A stretch of 64,000 bases of DNA from Acanthaster planci (lineage: Eukaryota > Echinodermata > Asteroidea > Valvatida > Acanthasteridae), in the NCBI RefSeq assembly GCF_001949145.1, contig NW_019091461.1, positions 186,001-250,000 of the forward strand. Reading direction: 5' to 3'. Positions 25,366-36,483 of this stretch are shown in pieces; the stretch's first letter is position 1, and every line of letters starts with the position of its first letter. Position numbers and translations under genes: made by a program. The notes under the pieces were generated by a model. The model was not told where the DNA came from, searched no databases, and saw only the letters and a program-made list of their open reading frames with translations.

Positions 25366-26986
25366 CTGCACACAGCACCAACTAGGTTTTTCTCCTAGAG
25401 TATAATGAATTGTATTGCTAAGGTCAATCAAATATCTTGTACATCTGTATTGCAGTCGTATGTCAACCAATCTTGTAAAAAATTGGACGAAGCTTGGTTA
25501 GTATAATTTAGTAGCCATAATTTGTATAACTTGGATGCCTATTAACATAAGCTGTTGTAACAGGTAAGAAATTCAAATTCATAACAAGCAGCGAGCCATG
25601 GCGCTTCGCCGTTCTAGTCTTTTGTACTGTGGGCAAAGGTAATGACCTCCTAGCATATCCAGGTCACACTTTGTAAAGAGCTGCAAAATGTATCCTTAAA
25701 TAGTTTGGATAAAAGACAGTTGTGAAGTGCCTGGTCATACGATATGGCATGAGCACGTGCTTTGCTTGAGCAGGCAGTCCAAAGTTTGCACTGCCTTGGC
25801 CATCACTATTGTAAAATGTTTGCTGCCAGCATGCTTGCTATTGTCCAAAGAGTATCTATTAACATGTTACAAATAGTCATATGGACAGACCACTCCTTGG
25901 ACAGACCACCCCTTAGATAGACTGGTGGCATTGACACTTCTGCAAGAACAAATATTTAATAAGGGAATAAATATAGTTTAAGACCAAGCACATATTTTTT
26001 CCCATTCATCGATACCTTTTTTAGTCAGAGAGTCAAAAGAAGTCAACAATTTCCAACAATTTTATTCTAGAATTTTATTTTTATTTTCCCGAATACCCCC
26101 GTCCACCGTATGGTACATGTATATTCCATGTGTATGTTGTCCAATAGAATCTTCTGATATGGACTTGGCGCGTGCATGGCGAGCCACATGCATACAGACT
26201 TTTAACCAATCAGAGTTGATTAAACTGTCTTGCAATCAGATGCGTGATTTACACAGTGGGCGTGATCATTCTCTGCAAGCATTTATACACGGTCAAGTTA
26301 CACATTGTTGACTGGGGAGACTGTCTGAGGTATTTATGAATGAAGGTTAATAGTATCAAAGCTTGATGAGTTTTAGCTGGGTTAGAAAACAAAGCTGTGC
26401 AAAGTATACCAAACTGGGATAAGCTGTCTGTGCTTGATGGTACAGGAACTGTTTGGGGGAAAATATGCATTGTTTTATAAAAGGACATTCAAACTCCTTG
26501 AAAAAGAAGTCTCCAGGGTTCCAGCTTTTAGTGGCTGAGCCGTGGGGAAGACAATACTTGTATCTGAGCACTGCATGACAAAAAATAATAAGCAGTTCCA
26601 AATGTTTGAATTTAGCTGAAGTTTCAGTGGTGATTTATTCAAATCTGCTAGCTGGAATTCTGAGTATCTATCCATGCCCTGTCCGGCCGTGTGTTGCAGG
26701 GACAACTTTGTTGTCAGAAAATCTGGGACAAAGTTGTGGGGACAAAAATTATTTCCATAACTTATTTGTCCAACAATAAATATCTTTCCACTTCTGTTGT
26801 CCTCACAGCTGTAGTGCCTGTGTGTGTGTTTTAATATGAAGGTATTATTTCCGTTGCTACAGATAATAACAGCAAGTACAATGAACTTTTGATTACATTT
26901 TCTAAATTTTATATTTTCCCAATTTTGGTGCCTTGATAGTAGACCAGATTCATAATTAACAACTCAAAGTTTTAAATTTGGCAGAA

Positions 26987-26992
26987 TTTATT
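26987..26992 (-). terminator. Poly(A) signal of gene B
   Basis: A minus-strand AATAAA 58 bases after the gene B stop codon. Its proximity makes it a good candidate and supports 27050 as the true end of the long last exon. Confidence 0.6.
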
Positions 26993-27049
26993 TACTTTTT
27001 CTCAACTGAAGTTACAGCAGTTTTAATTTTGCAGATTGTACTTTGACCT

Positions 27050-28018
27050 TCATTGTTTATGACTCATGACTTGGTGAGCAATCTTTTCTAAGATGTCTCT
27101 AGCTTTGTGATGATCAGCAGGTGGATGTAGGAAGGCATCAGGCATGTCAGGCTTGGAGGATGGGACATTTAAAGGGTTGCTCCCAAAGTCATCTTGATGC
27201 GCCTGTGGATCGACGCCTGATAGAGCAACCTGGGAGTAATGAAAGTCCATGTTGTGTTTGCCAATCTCTGAACTTTCACTTGATTCATGCTGATGATGAT
27301 CAACTGTAATCCTAGGATGGACTGTTACTTTTTTTGATGTCACATCAGCACCAGTAACTGGTTCCATTTCGCTGGTTGACGAATTCATCTTGAGATCGAT
27401 ATGCAAGGGAGGGGATTTGTTCAAGTCTTTCAAATCTGTGGAATGCTGTTTGGCATCTTTATGAGGTGACAAAGTTGATATTTCCACTTGTCTGTATTCA
27501 TCTGCCGCTGTTTCCCTTTGTTTCTCAAAATGCTGCAGTGTTATCTTTTGCAAGATGTCAAATGCCTCCCTGCTTGCCACAGGCGGCAGAGGCAAGGCCA
27601 CAGCGTGGTCAGGCATATGTACATAGGAGCTGGAGAAAGGGCTTGGCTCTTCTGAAGCTTGGGCGGGCGTGGCTGGGGAATCAGCAATGGGAGGATCTCG
27701 GTGTAAGTCTGGTGAAGCTCCTTGCTCTGTTGGGCCAGTGAAGATTAGGGGAGTCCCTTGTTTGTTATCATCAGTACTGTTCGGCTTCTTGTCAGCAGGT
27801 AGTAGAGGAAGATTTTCACTGGTTAATTTTTCCATTTGATCCTTTCCAGCTCTAGAATGAATTTGAGAATGCCTCAAGCCAGGTGGTGTATTTTGGATTG
27901 GAGGTGCATGATGCCTTTCACCAGTACCATGAGAATTAGGAGTTGATGGGAAGGTCTTAGTACATGGAAAAGTTGTCACTGGAGGTGGATAATTCAAGAA
28001 TTTCTTTCTCATGCTGTC
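27050..28018 (-). other. C-terminal extension of gene B (322 residues)
   Basis: This is residues 315-636, after the last conserved TIMP cysteine. The composition is Pro/Ser/His/Asp rich with one Cys and no membrane segment, suggesting a disordered secreted tail. Two stretches are imperfect copies of each other: residues 449-480 (27521-27616) and 606-636 (27053-27145), both with MPD, then a PP, then an amphipathic A-x-D-I-L-x-K-I helix-like segment. No known domain recognised. Confidence 0.85.
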
Positions 28019-31000
28019 ACACTCTCTCATTCTCTGGTGCCTCGACCATGAACACAGGCCTTGTTTAGTTTTCTGACATGCTGAATACAGACCCTCACAA
28101 TCTAGCAGTCCTCTGTCAGTGTAGATCCTTGGGTTGTAGATACAGTGTGTGGAAACATTTCGAACTTGAAAGTTCTGTGATTCAGATGTTTCTATGGGTG
28201 TCTCAATCTATTGGAGAAATAGAGAAAATGTTGTCAATACTAAATAGTCTGTATTACTAGAGTTACTAATAACAAAATGAAGAATTTAAGGCTGAAGGGA
28301 AGAATATGAATGCTGCACAAGGTGTGTTTATCACCAAACGCGAGACTGCCTTGTCAGTTACAAATTAATGTGACCCCATTTTTATCCCTTGTTGGCAATG
28401 AGGAGATGCTCTTCTGACTTGCCCCTTTGAATTTTCCGTCCGAACTTGGTGCATGGCAGCTTTTTTTTTCTTTTGCCCCACAACTGTTCTTAATAGCTGT
28501 GTCTGTTTTGACTTCCCCCAATGTGGAAGGGTTGGACAGGTGCTTGTGGACAGGTGGTACACTTATGTTACATGCCTCTTCATTGCCCAATGCATGCATA
28601 TGAGTGTGGTACCACCACAGTTGATGTCTCCTCAGATAAGTCTGTAGGGTTGAACTTTTCAGTTGGCCTATGTGAACATTGAAGACATGTACAGTGAAAT
28701 GCCATGAGAACAAGTTGGACTGGAGGCATATCATGAGAAAGTGACGTCCAGTTAGGATTTAATTGGCACTCCTGGGGGAGTTCAACTTTTTCCTCCTGAC
28801 AAATCACAAATTTCCCCATTTTCTGATTCAGCGTTTGTCCAGGAGCAGAATTGTGGGAGTAACTGCAAGCAAATGAGTTGGCAAGTTATTAGGTGCCATG
28901 AAATAGATACTTAGGGAGGCCAATTCACATCCTTCCTCTAGCCTGCCCCTCCCTTCACCCCCAAATAGTTCCAAGGATTGCCAAGGGCAGATCAGAACCA
29001 AGAGTTTCGGGGGGGGGGGTAAAAGAGGCTACATTTGAAGCTTTTTGCTTGCTTTTGGAAGGAAGGGGAATGAAATTGTTTTTTTAAGCATTACCTTTCT
29101 CTTTATTATTTAAAAAAAATTGGGGTTCCTTTTTGGGGTATCCATTACCCTGTTGCCCCCTCCCCCGATCCAGCCTGAAAATTTTTTTGAAGTGCAGATA
29201 TATATGTAAAGTTTGTAGGTGACTTTTTCCTTACTTGTCAAGATTAAGATCATTCCAGCAGTTTTACTTTGAATCAGTATCAACCATTAAAAACTGGATT
29301 CATTTAAAAAAAAACATGGTTTTAAAGGCTGGTTCACACTTGGTGTGAAATCAAATATGGAAGCGGTGTTGTGATGTCAGATAAAATATTGACATTGTGA
29401 ATTTGCTGAGGTTCAATACATTTTGGCTCACCACCCTTCTGCATACACCTGCAGCTTAAAGCACCTTTAAGTTATAAGTTTAACTTTTTCCATTGACAAG
29501 TTCTTGCTTATTGCTATTTTGTCATAATCTGCTGGATTACACAAATGACCATGACTTGCTTGACAACACAACACTTAGACAGCACGTACTAAGTTTAAAA
29601 AGTGGGTCCGTAGTCCTTCTTTTCAGACAAATCTGCGATAAGATTACTTCATTTAGGTGATAAGTCATTTGGGATCCACATTAAAATTCTTTGAACTATG
29701 TGGTCTTTTCGTCTGGTTATTTTTTATCAAGTTTTCAGATTGTATATTGAGGCACACATAATGAAATTTTATTTTACTTTTTTTTTCTTATCTTTCTCCA
29801 TTGGGTTGCAGCTTTGCATTAAGGAAGAAAGTATACAAATGCACAGTAAAAGAGGTTTGATGATTTTGGGGAAAGATACAGATAGGCCCAATAAAAGTCA
29901 GCAAAGACAAAAGAGTGAGGTACAAGATTAGTAAAGAATGTAAACAAAGGCCAGATGGCCATGTCAGGGATAGAACCAGTGTGGTCAATGGACAGAGGAA
30001 TTTTCAACCAGGGGTTTGTTCCACATTGCAAGAAGGGGCGAGGGAACAGTTGTCAAGCCATTTGTCTATAAATGTTGCTCCTTTAACAGTCGAAACATTT
30101 TTCTACCTGGCAGGAGTTACACTGCCTTGGGTACACGTGTCTGAGATGTCGAAATAATGTTGATGTCATCTCCTCGCAAGATGTTCTCCAGTCACACTGG
30201 CGATGAATGAAATCACCCCCAGATACACTTCCTGTTTAAAAAAAAAATTTCTTGCTTTGTTTCCATTCTTTAAGTTCTTAACATATTTTCATGTTATCAA
30301 GAGGGGAAAAAGTCACTTCATGTTTCACCTTTATCCAAATTTTGCAGTTGATATAAAAGTCCAACTGCTATCATGTCTGTAATGACTATATTCAAAGTCC
30401 AGTGTTCAAGAGCTTCATGCTTGTATTAGTCAAAGTCCAATCTCCTGAAGGTATTTTACTTTCGGTCTTTTTCCATTCAACAGGGGATGAATTTCATATT
30501 CAGTACACTTGTTCATTTTAATATAATTGATGTTGTTGGATGGGGGAATAGTGTGTTAACCTGTACAGTCTATACTGTGAAATTATTCAAATAAACGAAA
30601 CACTTCTGATAACTGTAAATAAGGTTATCCTTCAACCTGCCCTCTGTAGTCATTCCAATCTTTCGCCCTCCCTGAAAACAATCAACATGCTGCCCTGGAA
30701 ACTGTCTCAGGAAAGGTAGCATTATGTTCGTTGCTGAGGATACAGTGATTGTTATGGCTGGTCTTCGACACCCGTTAAACGTCAAGTTGGCCGAAGTCAT
30801 AAAAACCTGTATGAAACTGAAGTCATTTTTCTCAGTTCACTCAAATTGTAGTCTGTAATAGCATTTGGTCGTTTGCCCTTCTTGTTCCAGAAAACAAGAC
30901 GGAAATAACAGAAGATACGATATAAACAGGAAATTGACGTCATGAAGCATCTCAGTGAAATTTGCTGAAATTGAGCTTTTGAAATTTGTGTGATTTCTGT

Positions 31001-32157
31001 TAGTAAAAATCTACAGTGATGTAACAAATGTGTGTTATATTCAAATTTATCCAGAAAATACGCTGCCTTTGACTTACAAATACATATATATTTGCCGTAA
31101 TGGTTATTAAAGTACTTTATCTTTCATTAGTACCTACCACTTAGTAAATACTCCTCATCGTTTTGTAGATATTTCTGCTTACAGCTCAGCCCTGCTGTTT
31201 CAGCTTGAATAATTACATAATGTCCATTTGCCATCCACTCCGGTCCCTTGTAAATCTTGTTGATTTTCACTTTGTACTTGGTGATGTTGCCATGCAGTTT
31301 GTGCGCTGCTCTCAGATCTCCATCAGACAATGCGGTTGTCGACCTTGGTTGCAAAGATAACCTATCATTGATGGGAGACACTCCCAAGGTTGCCTGTTGA
31401 TTTGAAGGAGGTGTTGAAGTGGTGATGAGGGCCTCTTTGGATTGGTCTACATCGGCGTCCAAGGTGCTTGTTGTCAGGGTGCTTGTTGCTGCAATAGTTG
31501 CTGCCGCTATTGCAGCAGTTGTTGCTGCTGGTGCTCTCCCTTTTTTCTGAGATCTCTTGGGGATGAGATCTTCCTCTGAAACATTTTCCATGCTCAGAAC
31601 TTTTCCTTGGAGTACTGCAAGTAAGAATAAAAAAATGACACGTGGATTTGTATTTCATTTCATTTCAGATGTCATAGGCTTCTTTTTTCCTACTTGATGG
31701 TTTAGGATTTTGAGTGGTTCATGTAGCTATGTTGTGGTACCTGAGCCTTAGTCCCAACTCAAGTCCACTTTTTGGCAATCTCTGATTTGAACTCATTAAC
31801 TTAAGACTCAGACTTGCACTTTGATTTTCTCAAATTTGGTCTCAAACTTTGATTTTTGAGACCTCGTCTCCAATTCAAAGTTATAGGGTTCAAACTCGAA
31901 AGTGCTGGACTCAACTGCAAAGCTGACTCATAATTTTTTTTCTCAAATGTATAAAAGGAGACAGTAAGGATTTCATACTGAGTTTTTGATTTGACAGAAA
32001 ACTCACCAAAATCTGAATGGCAGAAGTGTTGTTGTGGGTGCAGTGGTTTACAACTTTTGCACACTGTTGGTGTTCCACTGCAACCATGGCAAGATGTAAT
32101 GAGTAGCAACAACAGGAGAAAGACTCCTGGAGATTGCAGAAGGTGGCCCATTTTCAT
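27050..32157 (-). CDS. timp: Giant TIMP-like protein with long C-terminal tail, gene B (4 exons, 636 aa)
   Basis: Minus-strand exons: 32007-32157, 31138-31614, 30107-30231 and 27050-28207; CDS 1911 nt, phases 1,1,0. The signal peptide (about 25 residues, poly-Leu core) ends C-H-G. The TIMP block is present but altered: C33-K-S-C36 precedes PLHPQQHFC46, so the first cysteine is one residue too far from the second (C-x-x-C). Strand A (VLQGKVLS) is followed by a ~100-residue Ala/Thr/Ser-rich insert, then ITKYKVKINKIYKG and a C70-like LSC lacking the usual Gly. Exon 3 has RQCDW and CNSC. The last exon starts with the TIMP cysteine signature (residues 252-314), lacks the C132-C137 pair, and continues open for 322 more residues (315-636), rich in Pro, Ser and His. 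It is about three times vertebrate TIMP length. The long open frame, splice fit and nearby AATAAA support one real gene. Its activity is unknown. Confidence 0.9.
31741..31928. repeat. Degenerate GACTC/GAGTC repeat in gene B intron 1
   Basis: AACTCAAGTCC, GACTCAGACTTG and GGACTCAACTG motifs recur through this intronic segment. It appears related to the GACTCGACTC blocks at 33449 and 34062. Confidence 0.45.
32007..32157 (-). other. timp: Gene B exon 1: signal peptide and altered Cys block
   Basis: Fifty codons plus one base ending at a GTGAGT donor. A second ATG two codons downstream would work equally well. The HPQQHFC core is intact, but the C-x-C of other copies is C-K-S-C here, with another Cys ten residues before the second. 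Confidence 0.9.
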
Positions 32158-33448
32158 TGCCCCGTTGCCGCAGTCCCTGCCAGACCTGAACTTGGTTCAC
32201 TTGTCAAGTGGCCAACGCATCCAGAAGATCTCTCCCCACTGTCAATTTTTGTGTGTTATCTTGGACAAATATCAGTAAATATTGAAGCTGGTCCCAGGCT
32301 TCAAGTATTTCAATATGGCATTGTTCTTTACAGTTATCAGCTTTATCTCCCAGGACCTGAGAAAAAAATGAAGGCAGACCTTCTGATCATAATTTATTTG
32401 CCAAGTTACTCAATCTGAAAGAGAATGGACTTGTTAAGAGTTGAGGACAATGAGGACTTTAATATAACAGAATTCAACTTCCAAAATCACATTGTGTGGA
32501 CTTCCATTTGTGTGCAAAGCTAGTTGCAAAGTTCACTATTTATTGTTGCATTCTATTGTGATAGATTAACAATAAAACTTGTAGGTGAATGGCCCCAAGT
32601 GAGATGTCAGAAGGCATCGAAGATAACTTTGCTGTTGGTCAATTATTCCATGAGCTGCATGCGTGAACAAGAGATGGTGGGATTTCAAATATGAACAGTG
32701 TCTCTTTGGTGGGGACAGTCCACTGCTTTTATCCTATCCCAAACAGTCGTTAAATATGCAAATTCCTTTATTTTATTCACTAAAAACATGATCAACTGTA
32801 GTGCACCCTCTACTCCCATGATGCTAGCGGAATGGCCACCGTGTTCATCCTTCTTTTTCTTTGCACCATTGTGAATGGACTTGTCATTTCTGGCATCTTC
32901 GAGTTTTTTGAGTTTCCGTTCTCACTCCACGTTCCTGTGTTATCTTGACCAACTGTAACGTATATATAACAAACTGTAGTTTCCAAATGTACACATATTA
33001 ATTCTAAATGTGTGTTATTTGTCGTTTTGTGTGGTGTTTTTTGCTTTCTCTTTGTATGTTCATGCTCATAGGTTACCGATGTTGATTTACGTAGCTCGTG
33101 CCACTTGGCGATATTATATAGGGATGGTTGGGCGCTTAACACATTCAGTGGTTCCCAACTCCCCCCCTCAGACCGACAGGAGTCGGGTAGTAGTCATGAT
33201 CGAGATGTTAAGGTTCAAAGCTGAGACTCGTGATTACAGTGCTAATGGTCCACTCCTCCAGCACACAGACTGGATGGAACCAAGGTTAGCCAATGACGAC
33301 ACACAGGGGACTGAGCTGTGGCGTGTGGGATGGGAATGCTGAGCTCCCCTAGTGTAGTTACCAGAGTAAAAAGGTCTATTGTGGCAGTCCACATTCCACA
33401 ACACCTGCCGAAGAATAAAACATTCTCATGGCAGAGTTGTGAAGGCTT

Positions 33449-33558
33449 GAGTCAGTGACTCAACTCTAGTCACTTTTTTGGTAACTCGACTCGACTTGAG
33501 TCTCTGCTGTTAGATGACTCGACTTGAGTCACAAAAATCAGTGACTCGTTACAACTCT
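33449..33558. repeat. GACTCGACTC repeat block 1
   Basis: Dense GACTCGACTTGAGTC-like motifs end in CAGTGACTCGTTACAA. A second block at 34062-34189 ends with the same terminal motif, so the two are related copies on either side of an inverted-repeat element. Confidence 0.75.
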
Positions 33559-33631
33559 TATACACATGTATATGTACATACATCAGCACATGTTTGCATG
33601 GATACGTGGTTTGAACTTTGTGACTGTTACA

Positions 33632-33883
33632 ACCAGGGGCCAATTTCATGGAGCTGCTTAAACATAAATTTTGCCCAAGTGTTAAAAACCGTTACTCAAT
33701 AAAATAAGGTTGCTGGCCTAAACTCCATCTAATGTATGTTGGTTTTGAATGGTATTAAGTTGTACATTTTGGTTAGCAAGACAAATACAGAGAGCTTTGG
33801 CCGGTGACCTTATTTACTGAGCAACGTTTTTTTGCACTTCAGCAAATTTTTGCTTTGGCATCTCTATGAAATTGACACCTGGT
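33632..33883. mobile_element. 252-bp inverted-repeat element
   Basis: The left end is ACCAGGGGCCAATTTCATGG; the right end is the inverse of ACCAGGTGTCAATTTCATAG, giving imperfect terminal inverted repeats of about 20 bp. The interior has ACT/GCAAA-type stem sequences. No open frame. Typical of a MITE; a decayed partial copy may continue to about 34015. Confidence 0.72.
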
Positions 33884-34061
33884 GAGGCAAATCTCCAGGG
33901 CTTTCTCTTGGGATAAGCAACTACTGAAACCAGCAGAGTGATTTTATTGAGTGCAGTTTTTTCACACTTAGCAAATGTTGTGCTATGCTCCTCATCAATA
34001 AATTCAAAACAGCACACAAATTTCTATCTCGTGCTGTTTATTTATTATGTGTCCAAATGTT

Positions 34062-34189
34062 TGTGACTCAAATTGACTCAGGCAAAATAAATGACTCGAC
34101 TCGACTTCTCAGTGTGATGACTCGACTCTCTGCTGTGAAATGACTCAACACGACTCGAGTCACAAAAATCAGTGACTCGTTACAATTCT
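34062..34189. repeat. GACTCGACTC repeat block 2
   Basis: Copy of the block at 33449-33558, sharing the TCAGTGACTCGTTACAA terminus and the internal CTCTGCTGT motif flanked by GACTCGACT strings. Confidence 0.75.
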
Positions 34190-36188
34190 GGCTCACGGAA
34201 GGACAGCCCCACAGCGCCTATGCCAGCCACACCTACCGCCTCACGCCACGAGCCAACACCTTTAGATACTTTTCAATGGGGGCATCCAGGAGTGAATTAA
34301 ACACTACACCCTCCTGGGCCACTTCCCATTATCATCAGGGGCATCCTTGGTCAGTCAGTGCCGGGCAACACAAGCACAATGCAGTCCGCATCACAGGCAA
34401 CAGGAGCCACTGGCCTGCTTTGCTAACGAGGCTTTCGCATGCCGTACGTCAGAATGGCTGGAACAACTCCGAGGCAACTACCTCGGTGGTTCATCAGACT
34501 TCTCCAACCACACGCTTCTCTCCTTCATGTAGTGCGTCCTCACTTTACCCGCCTCCAGGGAACAGTGCTACTCTGCATGTTTAGCGACTGTTTGGGATAG
34601 GTATTCAATAGCAGACCCCTCCCACACGTGCACTTGTGTTCACTGGAACGTACAGTAGTCTCATAGGTTCCATTCGCCCAGTTGAAAGAGACCTCACTAG
34701 CTGTCTTTCCAATGCCAAAGTGAGGGTGGCAGTGGACATGGTAATGGGTGCACCAGGTATATTGTATTGCAAACTCAACAGTGCTTCATGACGCGTTAGT
34801 ATTCCATTGCATTTCCAAATTTAGAGCAATTTCTCCTTCAAATATTGAGCACATCAAAGTTGGCATTACGTGGACTGCATTTGCAAGAGATGTTCTTTGC
34901 CTGAATGACTACCGAAAGTGTCTTCTTTTACATTTCAGTACAGAAATATTGGGGAATCGGTGCTGATATCTGAAAAAAAAAAAAGATCTTACCTCTGTCA
35001 GTTGTGTATGGTTGCACCCCTGGCTCCTAGCCTTAATGTCGTCTCAAAGTCTGCAGTTTCACTCTCTTGAAGCTTGTGAACAAATATTGCACCACAAGTT
35101 CATTATGATCCATCTAGTGTTTGTTGCACAGTCTGGATGTAGATTTCCCACGGGAGTATGTACTTGAAGCCTTGGGTGGTTTCGTTTGTGTCCTCTTTTC
35201 AAAGAAACTCGTGTTTCTTTTTTTTTTTTTTGACCTGGTACTCTGTTCAAACTTTTATGGGGATTTCCCTGCTGCATTCTGAAATGCTTTTTTCTGGATT
35301 TTTTTTCTTGTGCTAATGGCTAATACACTGGTTGGTGGTTCATACCCCCTTCCTTGGGAAGAAAGAGGGTCATCCGAGCTGGTACAGCACCTTTACTTGG
35401 CAGGTCTCTTGTTCATATCCCATTGATGCGGGGTGGGGGGCATATGATGTGTCATCCTGGAAAAGAACAGTGACAGGTGGAAACAAGGAAATCACCAATT
35501 TGCTTGGAAATACTTTAGCATTGATGCCCATTTATGTTGCTGATTATATTTTGTCCCCTCCCCTCTCCCAGAAAGGACTTTTCCTCCTTCCAATGGATTC
35601 CTGTGGCTGAGCTTGTAGAGAGGATCCATAAGTTTGGAAGTTTCTTGCTCATGTCAGACTTTTTCAGGGAGCCTACTGGATAGCCTGGCTCAACTTGTGG
35701 AGTGTTAGTATTTTGGAGATGTCAGGTTCATGTCCACAAGGAAGGAAGCTATCTCAGTTGGGAGATCAGTGGTGCATACAATGGTTTGAAGATCTGTGGT
35801 TTTAACCTCATTGTTGACAGTTAATTTTTGAGTGAGTTTCCGTATAATTTTAAAATTCATTTGGTTAATTAGTTCTTGTTGATCATGTTATAAAGGTGTA
35901 AGTTACAGGGGAGGGGTGGATTTGTCAAGATATATCCTGGTTTTAGGATTTTTCTCTTCAGGATTTTCCCAAATATCAGCATTTTTCAAAAAGTCTCCTT
36001 TAACGTCTGTAAAATTTGGAGCTCACCATTAATGCACTTTTACATATGTGGTCACAAATTGCCATTTTTATAAAGGTTGTGGTGGCCTCAACAAAAAGGT
36101 AATTAACCCAAAGATGATAGAGTTTGCAATGTTTATTAGCACAGTTCAGTTTCTGTATGCTTTAATAGCAATCAATGAGTAAATCAAT

Positions 36189-36483
36189 NNNNNNNNNNNN
36201 NNNNNNNNNNNNNNNNNNNNNNNNNNNNNNNNNNNNNNNNNNNNNNNNNNNNNNNNNNNNNNNNNNNNNNNNNNNNNNNNNNNNNNNNNNNNNNNNNNNN
36301 NNNNNNNNNNNNNNNNNNNNNNNNNNNNNNNNNNNNNNNNNNNNNNNNNNNNNNNNNNNNNNNNNNNNNNNNNNNNNNNNNNNNNNNNNNNNNNNNNNNN
36401 NNNNNNNNNNNNNNNNNNNNNNNNNNNNNNNNNNNNNNNNNNNNNNNNNNNNNNNNNNNNNNNNNNNNNNNNNNNNNNNNNNN
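36189..36483. other. Assembly gap (295 N)
   Basis: A run of unknown bases. Any open frame drawn across it is artificial. Confidence 1.

Larger units (their letters stand above)
22970..27049. other. Spacer between genes B and C
   Basis: About 4.1 kb containing the 5' flank of gene C, a 25-bp tandem repeat, a TACATGTA-rich block and the 3' flank of gene B. No supported coding exon was seen on either strand. Confidence 0.5.

Noticed and set aside
28354-28734. Minus-strand 126-codon frame within gene B
   Set aside because: It lies in the last intron; exon 3 joins exon 4 in phase with good splice sites, and this frame has no TIMP cysteine pattern.
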